Shown here one piece after another: positions 1 through 8,199 of a DNA stretch of 64,000 bases. The position numbers and the translations under genes were made by a program. Origin of the DNA: Paraburkholderia bryophila (lineage in GTDB: Bacteria > Pseudomonadota > Gammaproteobacteria > Burkholderiales > Burkholderiaceae); contig NZ_QLTK01000009.1 in assembly GCF_003269035.1 (NCBI RefSeq), positions 1 to 64,000 on the forward strand, written 5' to 3'. The first letter of the stretch is position 1; each line of letters opens with the position of its first letter. Below the pieces are notes generated by a model that was not told the origin of the DNA, ran no database searches, and worked only from the letters and a program-made list of their open reading frames with translations.

Positions 1-95
1 CCCCGCCCGTTGCCGAGCAGGTCAGTGTTCTACGTGGGTCAATATTCGATGCAAATTACTACGCAGGGTGGGTCAGGATTCCGTGCAAATCAACA
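1..95. mobile_element. End of an IS21-family-like insertion sequence
   Basis: Two imperfect copies of a motif of the form GGGTCA-N3-ATTC-N3-GCAAAT lie at about 37-58 and 71-91, and a further partial GGTCAGTGTTC lies at 20-30. Several tandem subterminal repeats of this kind next to a TG...CA tip are typical of IS21-family (istA/istB) elements. On the minus strand the tip would read TGTTGATTTGCACGG and begin near base 95. The transposase genes would lie to the left of the window and are not visible, so the family call rests on the end sequence alone. The neighbouring gene reads into this end and stops inside it. Confidence 0.6.
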
Positions 96-1108
96 ATAAC
101 CAGAAGCGCAGCCGCTATCGCGAGATCTAGACTCGTCAGGTTTCCGAGCATCCAGTTCAGCCGCCTGAATCGGTTAATGTGTGAAAACGGAACCTCGGGT
201 GCGCCGGGAGGAAACGCAAAGAGACCTGATCTCGGAAGTAGGTGATCGTTGCCGAAATAATCTCGTTCCGCCCACGCGCTATGACGATAGCGGATAACGG
301 CGAGCAGGTCGGCCAGAGAGCGCTCGCTGTGGCCCCCAGTCGGATGGTCTGCAAGGCTTTGCCTGGATCGGCCAGTCCCCGAGCGGTCCTGTTTAATCAG
401 TCTCGCTATTGTCAATGGACTCGTTTTGCTCATTAGCCTTTGTCCATAGTCAAAGTGCTCAACGACTGTTTGCCAGTGTGCGCTGAAGACGCGATGAAGA
501 ATCGCTCGTCGACGCGACAGCTCAGCCTCGACTTCATCGAGGTAAGCCGCGTCGGTGCGAGCGAGCGAAATGCCGACGATTAGCGATTCCTTGTCGTCTT
601 TATCCGGTGGTTCTCCCTCCTCAGCCGCCACGGCCGGCTCGTTCCATCGTCTTGGAAGAAAATTGGCCGGTGGCCTCGGGAAAATGACGCCAGCGGGTAG
701 GAATTCAGTCGTTTGCTGGAGATTGCTCAGGAGTGGGAGCCAGTAGCGGACCCATTCTTCCAGCCTCGTTCGTAACTTACTTGTGCGATCGGGCCGAGTA
801 AGACAAAACCTGTAGGCATCGACCACAAATATCTGCCACGCCTCGGCAGAGTCGGGCAACGACTTGTAACGCAGAGCAGTGAGGGCGTCCCCCAGCGCAG
901 AAGCAGTGGTGAGCACGTTGAGCCGCGAATAGAACCTCAGACCGGTGAGCCGTCGGCAAATAGCAACGAGGAGTGGCTCTGCCTGCCTGCCCAACACGGC
1001 CAACGACGTAAGATCCTTGCCCGTACAACGGGGGCCGTTCCAGACCTCAGCCCGTATTTTATTAGTGTCGAAACAGAGCGTTATGGTTCCAACCCGAGTT
1101 TTGTGCAT
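59..1108 (-). pseudogene. Truncated protein of an integrated element, possibly recombinase-related
   Basis: An open frame of about 350 residues lies just inside the element that splits comM. The ATG at 1106-1108 is preferred because AGAGAA stands six bases before it; a GTG at 1159 gives 17 more residues. I do not recognise a catalytic motif. The N-terminal half is rich in Leu and Arg, followed by an acidic linker (PPDKDDKE) and a WMLGN segment near the end. The last 11 codons and the TAG stop lie inside the IS21-like end, so the natural C-terminus is missing. Its place at the edge of an element beside a core-site-like repeat suggests an accessory or core recombination function, but this is inference. 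Confidence 0.5.
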
Positions 1109-1159
1109 GTCAATTTCTCTGAGCATGCGACAACGCGCAATCCCTTTGTTATAGGGCAC

Positions 1160-1396
1160 TCAAGCACGTTTGACAATTTTACAAGTCTGGAAAATTATCG
1201 TGATACGTCGCACGGGGAAATCGAAGTTGCAGTTCTGCAGCGCCGCGCGCACGCGCTCGCGGCTTTCGCGCACTTCCAGATCAGGCAGGCCGACGATCGA
1301 AAAAGAGGGTAATCCGTTGGCGAGGTGGACCTCGACGGTTACTTCAGGCGCGCGGCCAGAGGCCGGCGCGCGACTGCGCACCACGGCAAGCGACAT
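1160..1396 (-). pseudogene. comM: 5' fragment of comM/yifB (Mg-chelatase-like AAA+ helicase)
   Basis: The first 66 codons match the N-terminus of ComM/YifB, with the family segments VTVEVHLANGLPSFSIVGLP and VRESRERVRAALQN. A full protein has about 500 residues. After the VRRIT segment the expected continuation (a valine and then NLAPADLP in the family) is replaced by unrelated sequence ending at a stop at 1160. ComM is a branch-migration helicase that extends donor DNA joints in natural transformation. GGGAG precedes the ATG. The junction is at about 1199. The rest of the gene should lie beyond the element, left of this window. The function is very probably lost here. Confidence 0.88.
1172..1199. 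repeat. Core-site-like inverted repeat at the element/comM junction
   Basis: GACAATTTT (1172-1180) and AAAATTATC (1191-1199) form a 9-bp inverted repeat with one mismatch around a 10-bp spacer. The right arm ends exactly where comM similarity ends. The geometry is that of a tyrosine-recombinase core site, so it may be attL or attR of the integrated element. No transposon-type terminal repeat or target duplication can be tested, because the other end lies outside the window. Confidence 0.45.
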
Positions 1397-1520
1397 GTTT
1401 TCTCCCGTCGGACGGCGCGCCGGGGCGCGCGCAAATCCCCTAAAACGCTGATGACGTCACGGCTCGCTTGCCTGTGAGGTGGACAGCACTGCGGCAGCGC
1501 TGACGCTGCGCAGTCAAGCG

Positions 1521-1778
1521 TTACGGCGTCTGGGTCGCGACCGGCAGCTTCTGTTCGAGCTCGGCGACACGGCGTTCCAGTTCTTCAAGGCGTGCGCGGG
1601 TGCGCACCAGCACCTGCGTCTGCGTATCGAATTCTTCACGCGTGACCAGGTCGAGTTTCGAAAAACCCTGCGACAGCATGGCTTTGACGTTGCGTTCGAC
1701 ATCTTTGGCCGGCGAGTTCTTGAACAGCTCGCTCATGCGTGCCTGGAAGTCGTTAAAAACGTCGTTCGGTTGTTTCAT
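1521..1778 (-). CDS. ubiK: Ubiquinone biosynthesis accessory factor UbiK (YqiC/BMFP family)
   Basis: The protein has 85 residues and is homologous to YqiC/UbiK, a trimeric coiled-coil factor that supports aerobic ubiquinone synthesis with UbiJ and binds membrane lipids. Visible features are an N-terminal amphipathic part (MKQPNDVFNDFQARMSELF), a central VTREEFDTQ segment and a C-terminal coiled coil (RARLEELERRVAELEQKL). AAGGGGAACACC precedes the ATG, which favours this start over a GTG seven codons upstream. It stands alone and is divergent from glnK; the shared intergenic region carries the NtrC-like site. Confidence 0.88.
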   Translation of the reverse strand: MKQPNDVFNDFQARMSELFKNSPAKDVERNVKAMLSQGFSKLDLVTREEFDTQTQVLVRTRARLEELERRVAELEQKLPVATQTP

Positions 1779-1792
1779 GGTGTTCCCCTTGG

Positions 1793-1809
1793 TGCACAAA
1801 AAATGTGCA
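1793..1809. promoter_or_regulatory. NtrC-like enhancer site
   Basis: The sequence is TGCACA-AAAAA-TGTGCA, a perfect 17-bp dyad with the TGCAC-N7-GTGCA form of enterobacterial NtrC sites. It lies about 245 bp upstream of the candidate sigma-54 promoter of glnK and just ahead of ubiK. The placement suits an enhancer-bound activator. Confidence 0.55.
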
Positions 1810-2514
<705 letters not shown>

Positions 2515-2558
2515 CACCAAAAGATAGCGACACAGATAAGCGACAAGAGGAAACGAAG

Positions 2559-4067
2559 ATGCGCAAACTATTGATGTCCTTGCTGATGGCCGGTTCGCTG
2601 CTCGCGGGCGGTATCGGCGCCGCCCTCGCGGACGACGCTTCCGCCCCCGCAGCCGCCTCGGCCGCTGCTTCCGATACGACGGCGAGTGCGCCGGCGCCGG
2701 ACGCTTCAGCGGCGCCTGCCGCTGCCGCGGCTTCGGCACCGGCCGCTGACGCGTCCGCCGCGCCGGCTGCCAGCGCCGCTGCCGCCGCACCAGCAGCATC
2801 GGACGCTGCGCCGGCTGCCCCGACCGCGCCGTTCTCGGTCGATTCGTCGAAGATCAACTCGGGCGACACCGCCTGGATGCTGACCTCCACCGCGCTCGTG
2901 CTGTTCATGACGATCCCGGGTCTGGCGCTGTTCTACGGCGGCATGGTCCGCAAGAAAAGCGTGCTCGCGATCCTGATGCAAAGCTTCGCGATCACCTGCC
3001 TGGTGTCGATCATCTGGGTGGTGATCGGCTACACGCTGGCCTTCACGCCGGGCAACTCGTTCATCGGCGGCTTCTCGCGCTTCTTCATGGCGGGCATGAA
3101 CTACATCAAGGGCGACAAGGCCACGACGCTGACCGTCAGCCACCTCGCCCCGACGATTCCCGAAACGGTCTACGTCGTCTATCAGATGACGTTCGCGATC
3201 ATCACCCCGGCGCTGATCACGGGCGCGTTTGCCGACCGTATGAAGTTCTCGGCGATGCTGGTGTTCATGACGCTGTGGTCGATCATCGTCTACTCGCCGA
3301 TCGCGCACATGGTCTGGGAACCGACCGGCTGGCTGGCTAGCGCGGGCATTCTCGACTTCGCGGGCGGCACGGTGGTGCACATCAACGCCGGTATCGCGGC
3401 GCTGGTCTGCGCGCTGGTGCTCGGCAAGCGTGTCGGTTACGGCAAGGAAGCGATGGCGCCGCACAACCTGACGCTCACGCTGATTGGTGGCGCGATGCTG
3501 TGGGTGGGCTGGTTCGGCTTCAACGCGGGTTCGGCAGTGGCGGCAGACGGCCGTGCCGGTTTCGCGATGTTCGCCACGCAAGTGGCAACGGCAGCCGCAG
3601 CACTCGCATGGATGTTCGCCGAATGGGCGACCAAGGGTAAGCCGTCGGTACTCGGTATCGTGTCGGGCGCCGTGGCGGGTCTGGTGGCGATTACGCCGGC
3701 TTCGGGCTTCGTCGGTATGACGGGTTCGCTGGTGATCGGAATTGCGGCAGGCGTGATCTGCTTCTGGTCGGCCACGTGGCTCAAGCACAAGCTCGGTTAC
3801 GACGATTCGCTCGACGCGTTCGGCGTGCACTGCATCGGCGGTATCGTGGGTGCGCTGCTGACCGGTGTGTTTGCGGTCAAGGACATTGGCGGCGCGGACG
3901 GCAGCGTGATCCTGCAAGCCAAGGGCGTGCTGACGACGCTGGTCTACAGCGGCGTGGTGAGCTACATCCTGCTGAAGGTGATCGATATGGTAATGGGCAT
4001 CCGCGTGACGGAAGAACAGGAACGCGAAGGTCTGGACGTGAGCCTGCACGGCGAACACGTCGAATAA
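2559..4067 (+). CDS. amtB: Ammonium transporter AmtB
   Basis: The 502-residue inner-membrane ammonium channel is co-transcribed with glnK. A signal peptide occupies residues 1-25 and ends ALA. About 70 residues of Ala/Ser/Pro/Asp-rich low-complexity sequence follow before the 11-helix Amt core, which begins near DTAWMLTSTALV. Core motifs include GLALFYGGMVRKKS, FAGGTVVHINAG, and DAFGVHCIGGIVGALLTG with one of the pore histidines. The C-terminal tail (GIRVTEEQEREGLDVSLHGE) is the region that regulates gating and contacts GlnK. The long exported linker is absent from the E. coli protein. Confidence 0.95.
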   Translation: MRKLLMSLLMAGSLLAGGIGAALADDASAPAAASAAASDTTASAPAPDASAAPAAAAASAPAADASAAPAASAAAAAPAASDAAPAAPTAPFSVDSSKINSGDTAWMLTSTALVLFMTIPGLALFYGGMVRKKSVLAILMQSFAITCLVSIIWVVIGYTLAFTPGNSFIGGFSRFFMAGMNYIKGDKATTLTVSHLAPTIPETVYVVYQMTFAIITPALITGAFADRMKFSAMLVFMTLWSIIVYSPIAHMVWEPTGWLASAGILDFAGGTVVHINAGIAALVCALVLGKRVGYGKEAMAPHNLTLTLIGGAMLWVGWFGFNAGSAVAADGRAGFAMFATQVATAAAALAWMFAEWATKGKPSVLGIVSGAVAGLVAITPASGFVGMTGSLVIGIAAGVICFWSATWLKHKLGYDDSLDAFGVHCIGGIVGALLTGVFAVKDIGGADGSVILQAKGVLTTLVYSGVVSYILLKVIDMVMGIRVTEEQEREGLDVSLHGEHVE

Positions 4068-4129
4068 ACCCAGGCAGTCGGCGCCGCCCAGCGGCGCTGA
4101 CCCGACAAGCAACAAGCGCAGCGATTTTG

Positions 4130-4155
4130 GCCCGCCTTTCATGGCGGGCTTTTTT
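4130..4155 (+). terminator. Rho-independent terminator after amtB
   Basis: The stem GCCCGCC (4130-4136) pairs with GGCGGGC (4143-4149) around a six-base loop and is followed by a T run at 4150-4155. A smaller hairpin, GCGCCGC/GCGGCGC, precedes it at 4081-4097. Confidence 0.85.
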
Positions 4156-4304
4156 CTTGGCGCTTATCTTGGAAACAGCAGATTTCCCCGCCTATCATCA
4201 CGATAGCGAGAATGCATTCGCATTCGCTTGCGAATGGAGAAACCGTCCCCAAATGGGCAAAGCATTTGCAATACAATCTTTTTTCTCCAGTCTGCGAGTG
4301 ATCA

Positions 4305-5594
4305 ATGGTTCCGCACCTAGTTACGGCGTTAAACGGCCCGCTGCTCGACCTCGAGCGGAAGATCCTCGACGCCACGCCTGCCATCGAACGTTGGTTCCGG
4401 CTCGAATGGCAGGAGCACACGCCGCCGTTCTACTGTTCGGTCGATCTGCGTAACGCGGGCTTCAAGCTCGCGCCGGTCGACACCAATCTGTTCCCCGGCG
4501 CATTCAACAATCTGCCGCAGGAAGTGCTGCCGCTCGCCGTGCAGGCCGCGATGGCGTCGATCGAAAAGATCTGCCCGGACGCGAAGAACCTGCTGGTGAT
4601 TCCCGAGCGCCATACCCGTAACACGTTTTATCTCGAGAACGTCGCCCGGCTGGCGGCGATCATGCGTCAGGCCGGCTTGAACGTGCGTTTCGGCACGCTC
4701 GACGAAAGCATCAACGGACCGGTCACGATCGCGTTGTCCGACGGCCAGAAGCTCGTGCTCGAACCGCTCGAACGCACGCCGCGGCGTCTGGGGCTGAAGA
4801 ATTTCGATCCCTGTTCGATTCTGCTGAACAATGATCTGTCAGGCGGAATTCCGCCGATTCTGGAAAATCTGCACGAGCAGTATCTGCTGCCGCCGTTGCA
4901 TGCCGGCTGGGCCGTGCGTCGCAAGTCGACGCATTTCTCCTGCTATGACGACGTCGCCAAGAAATTCGCGAAGATGGTCGAGATCGATCCATGGATGATC
5001 AATCCGTACTTCGCGCATGTGGAAGGCGTCGACTTCCAGGAGCGCACCGGCGAGGAAGCGCTGGCGGATGCGATCGACGGTGTGCTGAAGAAGATCGCCA
5101 AGAAGTATCGCGAGTACGGTATCTCCGAAAAACCGTATGTCGTGATCAAATCGGACGCCGGCACGTATGGTATGGGCGTGATGACGGTGCACGACGCCTC
5201 CGAGGTGGCCGCGCTCACCAAGCGCGAACGTGCCAAGATGGCGGCCACCAAAGACGGCCTCGAAGTGCATGACGTGATCGTGCAGGAAGGCGTGTACACC
5301 TTCGAACGGCTCGGCGACGAAGTCGCGGAACCGGTCGTGTACATGATCGACCGGTACGTCGTGGGCGGTTTCTACCGCGTGCACGGCAGCCGGGAGCGCG
5401 ATCAGAATCTGAATGCGCCCGGCATGCACTTCGTGCCGCTCGGCTTCGAACACACGGCGTTGCCGGACGCGCATGCCAAGCCCGGCGCGGCGCCGCCGAA
5501 CCGTTTCTATATGTATGGCGTGGTGGCGCGGCTCGGGTTGCTGGCCGCTTCGGTCGAACTGGAAAAGACCGATCCGGAAGCGATTCAGGTTTAA
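4305..5594 (+). CDS. gshA: Glutamate-cysteine ligase (betaproteobacterial type)
   Basis: The 429-residue enzyme joins glutamate and cysteine, the first step of glutathione synthesis. It belongs to the family found in Burkholderia, Neisseria and Acidithiobacillus relatives, not to the E. coli GshA fold class. Recognisable segments are WRLEW-like FRLEWQEHTPPFYCSVDLRN, PVDTNLFPGAFNNL, VIPERHTRNTFYLENV and, near residue 285, YVVIKSDAGTYGMGVMTV, an ATP-grasp-like nucleotide segment. gshB follows 100 bp downstream in the same direction, so one transcription unit is likely. Palindromic sequence at 4210-4236 precedes it. Confidence 0.93.
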   Translation: MVPHLVTALNGPLLDLERKILDATPAIERWFRLEWQEHTPPFYCSVDLRNAGFKLAPVDTNLFPGAFNNLPQEVLPLAVQAAMASIEKICPDAKNLLVIPERHTRNTFYLENVARLAAIMRQAGLNVRFGTLDESINGPVTIALSDGQKLVLEPLERTPRRLGLKNFDPCSILLNNDLSGGIPPILENLHEQYLLPPLHAGWAVRRKSTHFSCYDDVAKKFAKMVEIDPWMINPYFAHVEGVDFQERTGEEALADAIDGVLKKIAKKYREYGISEKPYVVIKSDAGTYGMGVMTVHDASEVAALTKRERAKMAATKDGLEVHDVIVQEGVYTFERLGDEVAEPVVYMIDRYVVGGFYRVHGSRERDQNLNAPGMHFVPLGFEHTALPDAHAKPGAAPPNRFYMYGVVARLGLLAASVELEKTDPEAIQV

Positions 5595-5694
5595 GCCACC
5601 CAGGGTGGTCGATGGCGGCGCGTGCCGCCATTGTCATTTTCAACGCGTAGTTTGACGCTCAATGCCAAGCCCATCAGGGCGCACCGGGACCTTC

Positions 5695-6651
5695 ATGGAC
5701 ATTCTTTTCATCGCCGATCCGCTCACGCAGTTCAAGATCTACAAAGACTCGACCTACGCGATGATGGCCGAAGCGGCACGCCGTGGCCACACGGTGTACG
5801 CCTGCGAACCGAAGCATCTGGCGTGGACCGGCGGCGACGTCGAGGCGAACGTGCAGCGCTTCGCGATTGTCGGCGACGTGACCGATCTGCATCGCGACAC
5901 GTGGTACGCCGCCGACGCGCCCGCAGCGCGCTCGCTCAAGAGTTTCAGCGCCGTGGTGATGCGCAAGGACCCGCCGTTCGACATGGAATACGTCACGTCG
6001 ACGTGGCTGCTCGAAATGGCCGAGCGCGACGGCGCGCGCATCTTCAACAAGCCGCAAGCGATTCGCGACCATTCGGAAAAGCTCGCGATCGGCGAATTCG
6101 CGCAGTTCGTCACGCCCACGCTGGTCACGCGCGACGCGGCACGCTTGCGCGCGTTCCACGAACAGCATGGCGACGTGATTCTGAAACCGCTCGACGGCAT
6201 GGGCGGCATGGGCGTGTTCCGCGTGAAGGCGGACGGCATGAACCTGGGTTCGATCATCGAAATGCTGAGCCACGACGGCGCGCGTTCGGTGATGGCGCAG
6301 AAGTTCATCCCCGAAATCAAGGAAGGCGACAAGCGCATTCTGCTGATCGGCGGCGAAGCGGTGCCGTATTCGCTGGCGCGGATTCCTCAGGGCAATGAAG
6401 TGCGCGGCAATCTGGCGGCCGGCGGCCTCGGCGTGGCGCGTCCGCTGACCGAACATGACCGCAAGATTGCCGACACGCTCGCACCGGTGCTGGCCGCACG
6501 CGGTTTGCTGCTGGCCGGACTGGATGCGATCGGCGACTGGCTGACCGAGGTGAACGTCACGAGCCCGACCTGTTTCCGCGAGATCATGGATCAGACCGGT
6601 TTCGACGTCGCCGCCATGTTTATCGACGCGTTGGAGCGCGCGGCGGCCTAG
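5695..6651 (+). CDS. gshB: Glutathione synthetase
   Basis: The 318-residue ATP-grasp ligase adds glycine to gamma-glutamylcysteine. The start at MDILFIADPL is taken from family alignment; an upstream ATG at 5662 would add 11 poorly conserved residues. Signature segments are VVMRKDPPFDMEYV, IFNKPQAIRDHSEKL, DVILKPLDGMGGMGVFRV (ATP-grasp loop), FIPEIKEGDKRILLIGGE and the C-terminal TEVNVTSPTCFREI metal/ADP-binding segment. It is paired with gshA. Confidence 0.96.
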   Translation: MDILFIADPLTQFKIYKDSTYAMMAEAARRGHTVYACEPKHLAWTGGDVEANVQRFAIVGDVTDLHRDTWYAADAPAARSLKSFSAVVMRKDPPFDMEYVTSTWLLEMAERDGARIFNKPQAIRDHSEKLAIGEFAQFVTPTLVTRDAARLRAFHEQHGDVILKPLDGMGGMGVFRVKADGMNLGSIIEMLSHDGARSVMAQKFIPEIKEGDKRILLIGGEAVPYSLARIPQGNEVRGNLAAGGLGVARPLTEHDRKIADTLAPVLAARGLLLAGLDAIGDWLTEVNVTSPTCFREIMDQTGFDVAAMFIDALERAAA

Positions 6652-6974
6652 CCTTGAATGCCCGCCGCGGCCCCCAAATTGTGTAGTAAATCCGCATCAG
6701 GCAGAACACCGGCTTTGGCGCGAAAATGGGCCTGCTACAATGCCCGCTCTCCCGCGCCAAGCCGAATCGACGGCATCCGAGCGATGCCCGGGGCATAGGT
6801 TGCGGACTGTGATCGAGCCGTTTTTCAGCGCTACCGGCGTCCTGTCCGGCACGGCGCCAGGCTCGTCAGATGATGCGTTCCGGTCCTCATGGCCCACGGC
6901 CGGTCGAGGGCGCTTGGGGCCAGGGCTTTGTCCCGGTCCACGGTTCGGGGCCGTTCTTTTGCAGTAAGGCTGAT
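6652..6974 (+). promoter_or_regulatory. Intergenic region with candidate promoter for the PTS genes
   Basis: This 323-bp stretch has no supported gene. TTGGCG at 6715-6720 and TACAAT at 6736-6741, spaced by 15 bp, could be a sigma-70-type promoter. If so, the EIIA gene has an untranslated leader of about 230 nt. I found no riboswitch signature in it. Confidence 0.35.
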
Positions 6975-7502
6975 ATGGCAGGCATTCTGATCATTGCGCA
7001 CGCTCCGTTCGCCACCGCGTTGCGCGATTGTATTTCGCACATCTATGGTGGCTTGCCGGCACGCATCGGCGTGATCGACGTCTCGCCGGATTGCGATCCG
7101 GTTGAACGGGTCGCTTTCGCGAACGCCGAGATCGAGCGTCTCAGGGAAGAAAACGGCGCGCTCGTGCTCACCGACATGTTCGGCGCCACGCCCGCGAATA
7201 TCGCGGGGCGGCTCGCGACGCTGCCGGACGTGCGCGTGCTGTGCGGCGTCAATTTGCCGATGCTGGTGCGCGCGGTCTGTTATCGCGCCACGCCGCTCGA
7301 CACGTTGGTCGACAAGGCGCTCGCCGGCGCCACTAAGGGCGTGCATGCGATCGGACCCGCCACGCCGGCGCCCGTCGCACCGTGCGCGGCCTCGGGCGAT
7401 TGTCTTCCGGCCTTGCCGCCCGACGCGGCACCGGGCGACTGTCTGCCCACGTTGCCGGTCGGCGCCGACCTGACCCAGAAAACCGATTCGGCCGGCCTCT
7501 AG
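6975..7502 (+). CDS. PTS EIIA component, mannose/fructose-type
   Basis: The 175-residue protein has an EIIA-Man fold over its first 135 residues. The phospho-accepting histidine is His9 in ILIIAHAPFA. LTDMFGATPANIA and VLCGVNLPMLVRAV are the other family segments. It lies upstream of ptsH and ptsI, the arrangement of proteobacterial PTS systems used for regulation rather than sugar uptake; no EIIB/C partner is adjacent. The C-terminal 45 residues are an unusual Pro/Ala/Cys tail in which GDCLPALP and GDCLPTLP are repeated. The phosphoryl target is unknown. Confidence 0.87.
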   Translation: MAGILIIAHAPFATALRDCISHIYGGLPARIGVIDVSPDCDPVERVAFANAEIERLREENGALVLTDMFGATPANIAGRLATLPDVRVLCGVNLPMLVRAVCYRATPLDTLVDKALAGATKGVHAIGPATPAPVAPCAASGDCLPALPPDAAPGDCLPTLPVGADLTQKTDSAGL

Positions 7503-7598
7503 GCAGACTGGTCGGTTTGGCCCAGGCTTCAAACGCATTGCAAGCGGTTTGCAGTTTCACATTTCACCACAACACTTACCCGCGCTTCGGACCATCAC

Positions 7599-7868
7599 AT
7601 GCTGCAACAGGAAACGACTATTGTGAACAAGCTGGGGCTGCACGCGCGCGCGTCGGCCAAGTTGACGCAACTCGCGGGCAACTACCAGGCGGAAATCTGG
7701 ATGAGCCGTAACGGCCGCCGTATCAACGCCAAGAGCATCATGGGCGTCATGATGCTGGCCGCGGGGATCGGCAGCACGGTGCTGATCGAAACCGAAGGGG
7801 CCGACGAAAAGGAAGCCATGGACGCATTGTTGAAACTGATTGCCGATAAATTCGGCGAAGGTCAGTAA
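7599..7868 (+). CDS. ptsH: Phosphocarrier protein HPr
   Basis: The 89-residue HPr passes phosphate from EI to EIIA. His15 lies in the motif NKLGLHARAS, and Ser46 lies in INAKSIMGVMML, the site used by HPr kinase in bacteria that have it. The gene follows the EIIA gene after 96 bp and is closed by a strong terminator, so ptsI appears to be transcribed separately. Confidence 0.96.
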   Translation: MLQQETTIVNKLGLHARASAKLTQLAGNYQAEIWMSRNGRRINAKSIMGVMMLAAGIGSTVLIETEGADEKEAMDALLKLIADKFGEGQ

Positions 7869-7896
7869 GTTGCGCGTGCAGGTTGCGATAAGCACA

Positions 7897-7926
7897 AACG
7901 CCGCGGCTATCCGCGGCGTTTTTTTT
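7897..7926 (+). terminator. Rho-independent terminator after ptsH
   Basis: AACGCCGCGG (7897-7906) pairs perfectly with CCGCGGCGTT (7911-7920) around a CTAT loop, followed by T residues to 7926. Confidence 0.92.
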
Positions 7927-8199
7927 AGCGCGCGACAATGAGTAGATCAAGACGCGCATGAGAAGCGCGCTTGAGAACTCTGCGAAAGCGCAACGAAGAG
8001 GCAGGCAGATTTGATTAAGGTTTGCGTAGTCCGAACGCAAGCCCGGTGAAGGCGGATCGTCGTGCCGCTTACGATTTTTCGTGCTGCGCTGCACACAGGC
8101 CCAACCTACGTGCAAACAGCGCGGAATTTATAATGACGACGAGAGTCTGAGAGCATTGCAGCGGTTTGCCGCGGCATCACACAACTAGAGGAGGTGCGC
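7927..8199 (+). promoter_or_regulatory. ptsI upstream region with candidate promoter
   Basis: No gene is seen between the ptsH terminator and ptsI. TATAAT at 8129-8134 is a good -10 box, with no clear -35 box. AGAGGAGGT at 8187-8195 is the ribosome-binding site and places the ptsI start at the GTG at 8200, not at the GTG that overlaps it at 8194. Confidence 0.45.

Noticed and set aside
1160-1210. A Tn7/AbaR-type transposon end at the comM junction
   Set aside because: No multiple 20-22 bp end repeats of that family and no Tn7-type genes are visible; the inverted core-like repeat fits a site-specific recombinase better.
2706-4142. A 478-codon minus-strand frame opposite amtB
   Set aside because: It runs through the amtB terminator and mirrors a well-supported membrane protein gene.
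4200-4240. A Fur box upstream of gshA
   Set aside because: The ATTC-rich palindromes share only a few positions with the Fur consensus and gshA is not an expected iron-regulated gene; reported only as palindromes.
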